Part shown: positions 56,516-64,000 of the stretch, piece by piece | How positions within the stretch are numbered: position 1 is the first letter of the stretch | Layout of the letters: each line of letters starts with the position of its first letter | Source of the DNA: Juglans regia | Taxonomy: Eukaryota > Streptophyta > Magnoliopsida > Fagales > Juglandaceae | Direction: 5' to 3' | DNA: 64,000 bases | NCBI RefSeq assembly: GCF_001411555.2 | Contig: NC_049905.1 | Coordinates: forward strand, 21,070,097 to 21,134,096 | Position numbers and translations under genes: made by a program | The notes under the pieces: model-generated | What the model saw: the letters and a program-made list of their open reading frames with translations, nothing else | Database searches by the model: none | What the model was told of the DNA's origin: nothing

Positions 56516-57289
56516 AAGATGGCTGCACTGAGAGACAAAACCGTAAAACGAGAAACATAGAGGGACAAAATTGGAAAAAAAAGAAAGAGATAATACTCTG
56601 TCAGGAAAAAAACCGTAATAACTGCCAACTACATGAGCATAAATGGAACAAAAGTGTCAAACAAAAATACTATCCATTCATTTTCATGGCCTTAATAGAT
56701 ATGGCATCTCTTTCTTAAAATAAATGTGTGCATGGATGCTAGATATTTTTTATTTTTTTATTTTGCATCTTCTGCATGCACTACTGTAGTCACTGTTATG
56801 TAGCTTTTATATTAATTAATTATACGTTTGTCTTCTGATATTTTAGCTTTTATATATATATTAGGAGTGGGATTGGTGTAATATTTTTTATGGATTGTTG
56901 CAGCCCGTCACAAGGCAGAGGATCATGATATGTAAGTGATGCAAAAATTTTATCGTTCTGAAATGAGTAATGAATTTAGTATTAATTACTATTTTGTACT
57001 TATATATTTGCATTGTTGATGAAATAAATAGAAGGCCATTTAATGCACGTATTTGATAGGATATTTAAAAATAACACATGATATTTTTTAAATTACAGGG
57101 TTTTGTGCTTTTGTGAATTTAATTAGTAGATAAATGTAATATATATGCATATTGCAAGGGTCACGAATTGGTCGTTTATTCACTTGATTTTAATTAATCA
57201 TTCATTTTGTTTGAAGTTATATCTTTGGCAAACAATAAATTTAATGTCTTAACTATTTTATTATTACTTTTCTTTTTATATTGTTCTTG
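56516..57289. repeat. Module copy 3, non-coding link
   Basis: Parallel to 33,871-34,575. The small exon-like piece after TTGTTGCAG at about 56,903 (CCCGTCACAAGGCAG) is the sister of the peptidase piece at 34,201. No intact gene. Confidence 0.75.
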
Positions 57290-57420
57290 GGCAGTTATAG
57301 TTATGAAAGTTATTACTGCCGTAAAGTTGGAAGTTATTAGATCTTTTTTTCCATTAGCTTATTGATTGCTGCAAAGAAGAAGAGAGTGAGAAGGATTTGT
57401 GGATCCAAACCAATGGAATT
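57290..57420 (+). pseudogene. Papain-like peptidase fragment, copy 3
   Basis: TCTTGGGCAGTTATAGTTATG gives WAVIVMKVITAV; a deletion then removes the KYLEEDLRDL section and stops follow. It is a more decayed sister of 34,580-34,763. Confidence 0.65.
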
Positions 57421-58312
57421 AGAAAGGAAAACAATTATCCTTTCAAAGTGTATAAATTTCCTTGCAAATCTAAAATGAAAGAAGAGTGTATGGAAAGATT
57501 TATTGGTTGATAAAAAGAAGTCTATGGGTTGTGGGGACCGAGTTGGGGAATTGGCGGATATAGAAAAGTGACACGAAAGGCGATACTTTAATCTATCAGA
57601 GAATAAAAAGAACATAATTTATGGAACTCCATGTCCAATTGTAGTTTGAATGCACGACAATATTGCAACATTTGTAATTGTTTGTTAATTTGAATGTGTA
57701 TATATTCTCAATTAATTTTGTGTGGAAGACATTATTGTCAAGCTTGCTTTTCTACTTTGTGAGCTTGAGTATGGTTCAAGCATGCTACTGGGTTCATGTA
57801 TAATAAATGATGGAATAGAAAGTTCAAATAAAATTCATTTTGAGATGAAAAGATGTTTTGATTGAAATTAAGAGCGCTTTATATTGAGAATATTTCCATT
57901 TTCTTGAGATTTTAGGTGTAAGTGTAGGCGTGTGTGTGCAAGAATTTAATTATGTGTAACCTCTTCTAGACCGAAGACATTCTCTTGGTTTTTTTCTATT
58001 TATAAGTGAGTTTTTTGCATGCTTTCTCGTGGCCTTACTCTAAGAACTTGACTAATTTCATTCACTCCCTGATTAAATATTAATGTCATATTTTTGTCAG
58101 ACATCAACAACACTTTTTGTCTTTTCAAACTCCCTGATAATATATCGATATGCTGAACTAAGCTGAGTTTGTGAACTCAGGAGGCCAAATCAACAAAGGT
58201 GAACTAAAAGTCAGTAAATTGAGTGAAGTAACTAAAATAATAACATCTTAAGCATATGCAAAGCTGTAATTAATTAATTAAATCCATCCACTTCCAAAGT
58301 AATATTCATTTA
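57421..58312. repeat. Module copy 3, including one 400-bp unit
   Basis: A single, uninterrupted copy of the 400-bp unit runs from about 57,750 to 58,125 and shows the empty state of the LINE target (TTTCTATTTATAAGTGAG). From 58,140 it parallels 42,900-43,050. No gene. Confidence 0.85.
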
Positions 58313-58480
58313 GCCTGCTCATCCTCATCAAGTTTTAGCTTGAAGGACAACACTGAAATTTCAGGTATCTCATCTCGCACAACAGCTTGGTAGGTCTTAG
58401 TCTTGCCTCCATCGGCAAAATCCTTGGTCTCGAAGGTAATATAAACCTCATTATATCGAAAAGTTGAGTCATTACTTTTG
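58313..58480 (-). pseudogene. Cystatin-like exon copy in module copy 3
   Basis: Degenerate sister of exon 3 of the cystatin-like gene, with KTKTYQAVV recognisable and single-base losses (ATATAAACC where the gene has ATATAATACC). No upstream exons; non-functional. Confidence 0.75.
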
Positions 58481-58805
58481 AAAAAACCAAAATATTAGAA
58501 TTTTGTCAGCCAGTTATCATTTATACAAAGCAAAATGCTAGTACGCCTCATGATTTTGCCCCCTCATTTTGACAGGTCATGTATTTAATTTTTTGAAAAA
58601 TTAGTTTTTGTTTAATGGTTAAAGAAGTGACTCTTAGTGATATAATCACAATATGCACTGTTTTTTTTTTAGAAGTATACACTTACCATTTACACACTAA
58701 AAAGGATAATCACTATCAATTAACTTCATTGGAATTGTAATTACTACACATATGAAATTCATTGTGGAAAAGCTATGCATTTTAGGAAAAAGAAGCATAT
58801 GTGAT

Positions 58806-60427
58806 TGATGGTCCCTAAACTCTACCAAAAGTGCATGGGTCGGTGACAAATAGAACATGGCAAAAAGAGTATCATTTCCACAATGAGGAGATTTAAGTAC
58901 CAATTTATAAAATTTTCTATATTATTTAGACAATCTCAAATTTATGTGACTGACTGCAAATTCTTAACCTGCAAAATCAAATATGAAACGTCACTAGGGC
59001 TTGGCTTTCATCAATTGAATTCCTTCAATGAGTTTAAACCTGGTTGCTTGCATTAATATTTTGTAAATTACAATGACCGAATTCCCTTTTTTATTTGATA
59101 TCCTCTTTCAAGGTATAACACCTATGCCTATATTAATTTCATGTCTACTGTCATGATCACAGAAATTAAATATAAATTCATTATGCTCTATGGAATTCTT
59201 GAATGTAGGTCCCAAATGTGTGTATTTATTTCTATACTACATTGCCAAGATTTTATGAATTCACGAACTAATATTGAACTTTAACTTCCGTTACTTCATT
59301 CAACATCTTAAGCATGCAATTCAGGGCTAGTAAATTGCAAGAATGAAAACCGAAATCATCCAATTATAATTAACAAAGGGTATTCAATACAACCATACTC
59401 AAATCGTATCCAAAATTCAATGACTACATCCTAGCCCTAGAATAAGAAAACTGGCAAATCATAACTAATAAAATAATTCAATTATTTCTCAAACATAAAT
59501 TCGAATTCAACATCCTTAATAATAATTCAGCAGCTAAAAATTAGAAAAAGAGAAAAAGAACTTTGTAATTGTAGAAACCGTGAGCTCTGTTCTTCCTTTC
59601 GGAATTACAGCTCCTTCTTCAATCCTCATTTCTTTCTCTCTACTAGTCTGGTTTTTTTTAGACCTCTCTCAATACGCAGTTAACTAGAAGTTCATCCCCG
59701 CTTGGTCTCCTCTATTTTTAATTTTAAAATGTTTTTTGTTATGTGCCAGCCAATTCAAAAACCTTACATCCATATTTGCAGCTGAAAATCCAATCAACTC
59801 AAAATCAATTCTCTTTTCAATTTTTAAAACAAATCTGCTGCTGAAAATATGGAATTCTTGGCTAACCAACTTCCAGATGGATTTAGAGCATCAAAACGAC
59901 ACATTTTGGATTTAAGTCCTCATGAAAGTTTTAGATCTCGTTCTTAGCTTTCAAACGCACCTGAGTTTGCTTTATTCTGACTTCTAGAACTCCAGATAAA
60001 GGCTAAAAACCCAAACAAGGTATGGGTTGCAGTAAACTTCTGGACAAATTATGATTTCTCCGTTTCTGCTAAGTTTTGAACTTCGAAACAGCAGAACTGA
60101 GTTTTGGGCTCTTCATAAAAGTTTTAGGCCTATGTGTTAGATTTCCATCAAGCCAAACAACACCTGAAACCAAGGTCTTTCTGTTTTGACTAGACCAGAC
60201 CAACTAGGATTTGCTCTCTAGGCCTAGCCCGATTTCTGTTTCTTCACATCATCCCAATTTCAACCTAATTCAATAATTAAACACCTGTAAAATACTAAGA
60301 ATTTTTATGAAGTAAATAAATGTAAAAGACACCTAAAATTCTAGATAAACGAGTTAAGAAACATACAAACCACTCTGAATCAAAACGATTAGGACTAAGA
60401 AAATGTGTGAAATAAATTTCCACATCA
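58806..60427. mobile_element. Solo LTR of 1.6 kb
   Basis: The insertion starts TGATGGTCCC and ends CCACATCA, with inverted TGATG/CATCA termini, and interrupts module copy 3 relative to copy 2 at 43,545. Flanks GTGAT (58,801-58,805) and ATGAT (60,428-60,432) are a 5-bp duplication with one difference. There is no internal region. GTCCTCATGAAAGTTTTAGA and similar text are common in large plant Ty3 LTRs. It marks LTR-LTR recombination. Confidence 0.75.
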
Positions 60428-61945
60428 ATGATTATCACTGTGCAATTCTACCGATAGTACATACAGGAATGAGCAGTATGCAACAATATTTGTTAACGGT
60501 TACTTAAAGAATTCTACTGTAATTTTAATTTTAAAAACAAAATCCGGGGCAATGTCTCAAAGATGGTCATCATGTTCTGAATTTATAACAAAATATATAT
60601 GAAAACAGGTTGTTCACTTCACAAGGCTTCCGAGATCCTCCTTCCCTACCTCGGACTTGAACTCAAACCGCGGGCAACATCCACACATGACAGATAATCT
60701 CCTATATGACATGGATAGTACTACTAGTCATTCATCTTCTGATTCAGACTGCTCCCCTGTGAGCAGACCACTTTAAATTAAAATTTATGAAGTTTTTGTG
60801 AAGAATAGAAACTCCGCTTCTACAACAAACTAGATGTCAGCACTAGCAAATGCCTCAGGTTCCTTTATGAGACGAACAGATCAAAGATAGAAATCTCGAT
60901 CTGAAGTCCTCTTAAAGAAATATCTACAAAGTCAAAATCCGAAACAGTTTCTTCTCCAAGGCCAAAGCAGGTGCCTGTTGGAAATTCAAGAAAGAGTAAA
61001 ATGTGATATCTAAATGGATCTAAGGATGGAACTCCTCAGAAGAGATGGATTTAGTAAGTGGCAAGGCAATTTGAATGCAAATGATTCCTACATTTACTTA
61101 AACCAATTTAATATTTTTCAACAAAATTTTATATAACATCATAACCATTATAATTTATTTGGAACTAAAATTAAATCATTCTTGTACCCTTTTAATGTGA
61201 ATCGACAATGCTTTATTTGTTGATTGAGCATTTTCCTATGCTTTAATTAGTGTTGATCACTTTATCTCTTGAAACACATTTTGTTTTGTTTATTGCAGGA
61301 TATATAGAGGTGGAAGAGTTCAAAATATTTCTGCAATTTGGATAAAAGATGTGTGACTTCCACATCTTCCAAAATGATGCTTGGGCGAATTGGCTATAAG
61401 TCCCAAATGAGTCTCTTGTAAACTCTCTCTCTCTCTCTCTCTCCTGTAGTTCTTTCTAAAATAAAATTGCGGTGCCCTTATGTGGGCAATATATAATTGG
61501 TTTTTTGTTTAAAGACAACCTGACTCTCAATGTGGTTCCTATAAGGTCGGTTCACTCATAATGTAGCATTCTAAATATTTAGATTATCGCAAGTCCCTTA
61601 GTTTAACTCAATTATTGCCTGTAGTTGATAAGATAAGTCATGGTTATGAGAAGATAGGAAGTGTGATGGACAGTTCGATTTGGACTCGAGTTAGTGATCA
61701 ACCGAGAAGATAGTGACAAAAATGGTGGTCGACAGGTTGTGATCATCGAGTTTGAAATTTAAAAATATACTTTTTGCAGTTAATTTAAAGTCTGCTAATA
61801 TTTAAATTAGAACTGTGAGTGACTGAGACTATATAAGGAGCCTCAATAAGTGATAATTGTAAAATGAAAAAAAAAATTAATGGCCATATTTAAATTCTAA
61901 AATGAGTCTAACCCAATTAACAAATAATAAATAGGCTTTAACAAA
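60428..61945. repeat. Module copy 3, right part
   Basis: Parallel to 43,545-45,035 and 46,111-46,240, without the 1.1-kb insertion of copy 2. It carries the unknown exon-like remnant at 60,600-61,060 and the DIEVEEFKIFLQFG string near 61,306. It stops at 61,945, joining directly to copy 4. Confidence 0.8.
60600..61060 (+). pseudogene. Unknown exon-like coding remnant, copy 3
   Basis: Sister of 43,740-44,203 with the same word order (ATGACAGATAATCTCCTATA, then GTAAGAGGAC-type text ending in GATGGATTTAG). Frameshifts and stops are more numerous. Its SDSDCSPVSRP string may be closer to the original protein than copy 2's CSFVNRP. Family unknown. Confidence 0.4.
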
Positions 61946-63186
61946 TAATAAGAAGGCAATGCAGGAGAGACATGCGAATGTCTCCCATGAACATAAATGA
62001 ATTGAGGCTTTATAGTTGTTCGAACCTCTTACTGAAGTTAGTGTTTACTGTCTTCAAAATTTACTAAATACATGTGTATTCCAAGAACATCTTCCAAGAA
62101 CAGCGATTGAAAGAACAAATACATGTCTATTTTTTATATTCCATGATTTCTTACTAAATACACGTATATTCCAATAATGTCTTTTAAGCTTCCCTCGACA
62201 CAGACATCACTTTTTATTTTGTATATTTTATAAGTAATAGACATCACTTTCTTATTTCATTGTTAATTACTTGTCCCATTTTTTACAATATATATAGCGC
62301 ACATTAGACCAGCTAGAGGTGATCATGCAAGGTTCGGTTAAGGCTTTTATTCTTGGGACTTGAAATCCTGCCTTTTAGTTTCAAATTGCTGAAAGCTTGC
62401 CTCATTTAAGATATACATCAGCTGTAAAAAGAAACAAACAATAAGGTGTGGTACTAAGATTTCTCAAATCCACAAAATGAACCTGCGTCCTCCAGAAAAA
62501 CATTCTAGTAGGTTTTTAACTTTGAATACTATTTAAGATATTTAGAAAATACAAATTAGGCCGCCGCAGAGCCAGCATAATTCGAAATGGAATAAAATTA
62601 GACTAAAAAACAATTTAGAGCATTCACCTATTGGGAAATTAAAGTACTACGTACAATTTCCAACAAGTCGGATTCTCATGAACTTTGCTTGGTGGAAAAA
62701 TGCTTCAAAGTCCTACGAAATATGGGTTGTGGCCTTGCATGAAATGCTTCAATGGAATTTGCTCTTCTTTACATTCAAAATGTGATCTTTCTCGCAACTG
62801 GTCTGCTACTCGCTCGAAGAAGAAGAAAAATCTCTCTTTTGCTTTGTTGCTTTCAGCATTTATCTTTCTTTTTCTTTCTCTTTTACATGGGCTAGGATTC
62901 GAATATAGAAAATGGGGTGTTATATCAAAACTAGATCGGACCAATTGGGTTATGGAATGGAATCTACCTCCTTGCAGCATTTGGATCGATTTCAGGAAGA
63001 AATTTCTTTTTTGCGTTTTTGGCTTTTTTTTTAATTCCACGTAAGCTCGACGCACACCCGGTTGCCCCTAATTCCGCATGCCCATTGTCCCTAGCAGAAC
63101 TGTCAATAAAAGCCATCAAACCCTAATTGTTTTTTTCATCTTCTCTATCTTTCCTTTCCGACAACCTCTACAATTTCTAAAAACTG
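61946..63186. repeat. Module copy 4, first part, with private insertion
   Basis: 61,950-62,118 and 62,811-63,186 match the leader of copy 2 (32,640-33,170). The 690 bases between them are not in copy 2 and show no recognisable gene. The copy is cut at 63,186 by an LTR element exactly where copy 2 enters its CT run. Confidence 0.8.
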
Positions 63187-63698
63187 TGTTATGAACCTGC
63201 TTGTGAATGGCTGATGTATCAAAGGAAGGTGATGGGAAGCAAGGAATATGGTTGCTGCAATGAACAAGCAGAATACACACCAGTTGTTTGTCAAATTGCT
63301 AAAAGGAAATTACACTATGAATTGCTACGGGAGTGACTTCGAGGGCTCCCAAACCTCCTTACAGAAATTCAACTTCCACAATCTTCCCAAGATGCGTCAC
63401 ACTCATTCCTCTCCTTGCCTTAGTATGTTGCACCCTAATAGAATTGAGACAAATTAAAATTACCACTATCACTTGCTAATAGGTGACAGCTTGAACGCAC
63501 CGTTTGGAAGACTCTTCCAAACGGTTGTGTTTTACAACTCTACTGACATTTATTTAAACGGTGTGTAGCACCCTAGCTAATACATAAAGCAGTACACGTT
63601 TCCTTCACTTCTCATATTAGTTCGACAGCTCCAGACCCCTTTGCACTTAGAGTTGCTCTTCTCTTCTTCTTCTAGTTGCTTCTATCAGAACCATAACA
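63187..63698 (-). repeat. 3' LTR of a retrotransposon running off the window
   Basis: The segment starts TGTTATG and ends CATAACA, a 7-bp inverted terminus. On its inner side the minus strand reads GAAGGGAGGGAG, a polypurine tract (plus strand about 63,701-63,712). It is 512 bp long. The preceding bases AAACTG are where the 5-bp target duplication should lie; its partner is outside the window. Confidence 0.82.
63499..63525. repeat. Perfect 13-bp-arm palindrome inside the LTR
   Basis: ACCGTTTGGAAGA and its exact inverse are separated by one base. It could form a cruciform or RNA hairpin, or be the trace of a tiny inverted insertion. Confidence 0.9.
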
Positions 63699-64000
63699 AA
63701 CTCCCTCCCTTCAAAGCACCTCGCCCACAAGGTGCTGTTATGATTCAATTTCCCTATCCGAGGAGTTGAGCCAATTTAGTGGCTTCTCTCAAGTCCTCTT
63801 TTGCTTCTCCCCATTCAGTGCAAGAAGATGACTTGGAAGATTGGCCATCACTTGCAACATTCTTCGTGTTAAACCAGCTCTTCTCAGAACAAAATATCAC
63901 ACCAAGATAAAAGGAACATCCGCATAAAATATTGCCTTTCCTCAAGGTTGAAATATTGATGCTCAAATTGCCTTGCCCCACTTCTATGGTACTATCTTCA
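63699..64000 (-). mobile_element. Interior of the right-edge LTR retrotransposon
   Basis: The region begins with the polypurine tract and continues toward pol on the minus strand. GCACCTTGTGGGCGAGGTGC near 63,715-63,734 resembles the region after integrase in Ty3 elements. An open frame of about 75 residues (63,754-63,981) has no recognisable domain. Confidence 0.6.

Noticed and set aside
14453..63186. Helitron as the carrier of the gene fragments
   Set aside because: Multi-gene capture fits, but I could not find a 5' TC and 3' hairpin-CTRR pair at module borders, so it stays only a possibility.
1..64000. CRISPR arrays, bacterial operons or phage-type defence systems
   Set aside because: Introns, plant gene families and plant transposons show this is plant nuclear DNA; no spaced short palindromic repeats were found.

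Overview
This is nuclear DNA of a plant, most likely a woody eudicot. Genes have introns with GT..AG borders, intergenic DNA is AT-rich, and plant retrotransposons, hAT elements and SINEs dominate. The GATGAGAT-rich short repeats and the mix of repeat families suggest Fagales (walnut, hickory or relatives), but that is inference and not proven by any one feature. No operons, CRISPR arrays or bacterial features are present.

Gene part, 1-12,130. A plus-strand GH127 (DUF1680) beta-L-arabinofuranosidase-like gene fills 43-5,873. It has ten visible exons and its N-terminal part lies before the window. A minus-strand FAR1-related transcription factor very like FRS4 lies at 7,688-9,844. A GC-rich block at 11,935-12,126 may be its leader exon.

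Accessory part, 12,130-64,000. This is a nested repeat landscape. A composite module carrying broken pieces of a WNK kinase, a papain-like peptidase, a cystatin-like protein and an unknown protein occurs in three or four rearranged copies (14.4-25.2 kb, 32.6-48.9 kb, 55.8-61.9 kb and 61.9-63.2 kb). Later insertions split these copies. They are: a very young gag-only LTR retrotransposon (18,748-24,623) sitting inside a SINE; an almost intact L1-type LINE (35,319-40,957); a solo LTR (58,806-60,427); and another LTR element starting at 63,187. Between the copies lie an Athila-like fragment holding a 711-bp hAT MITE (25.2-28.7 kb), broken Ty3 chromodomain pol fragments (28.8-31.5 and 54.8-55.8 kb), an MLO-like 3' fragment (32.1-32.6 kb), a 0.86-kb insertion with a 17-bp target duplication (50,180-51,040) and a 3.26-kb hAT-type element that captured CesA exons (51,523-54,785).

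The only host gene in the accessory part that still looks functional is a small cystatin-superfamily gene (48,695-49,944, minus). Its exon 3 has been copied into the other module copies. Shared lesions and shared insertion sites give a relative order: SINE insertion and pseudogene damage first, then module duplication, then the gag-only element and the LINE.
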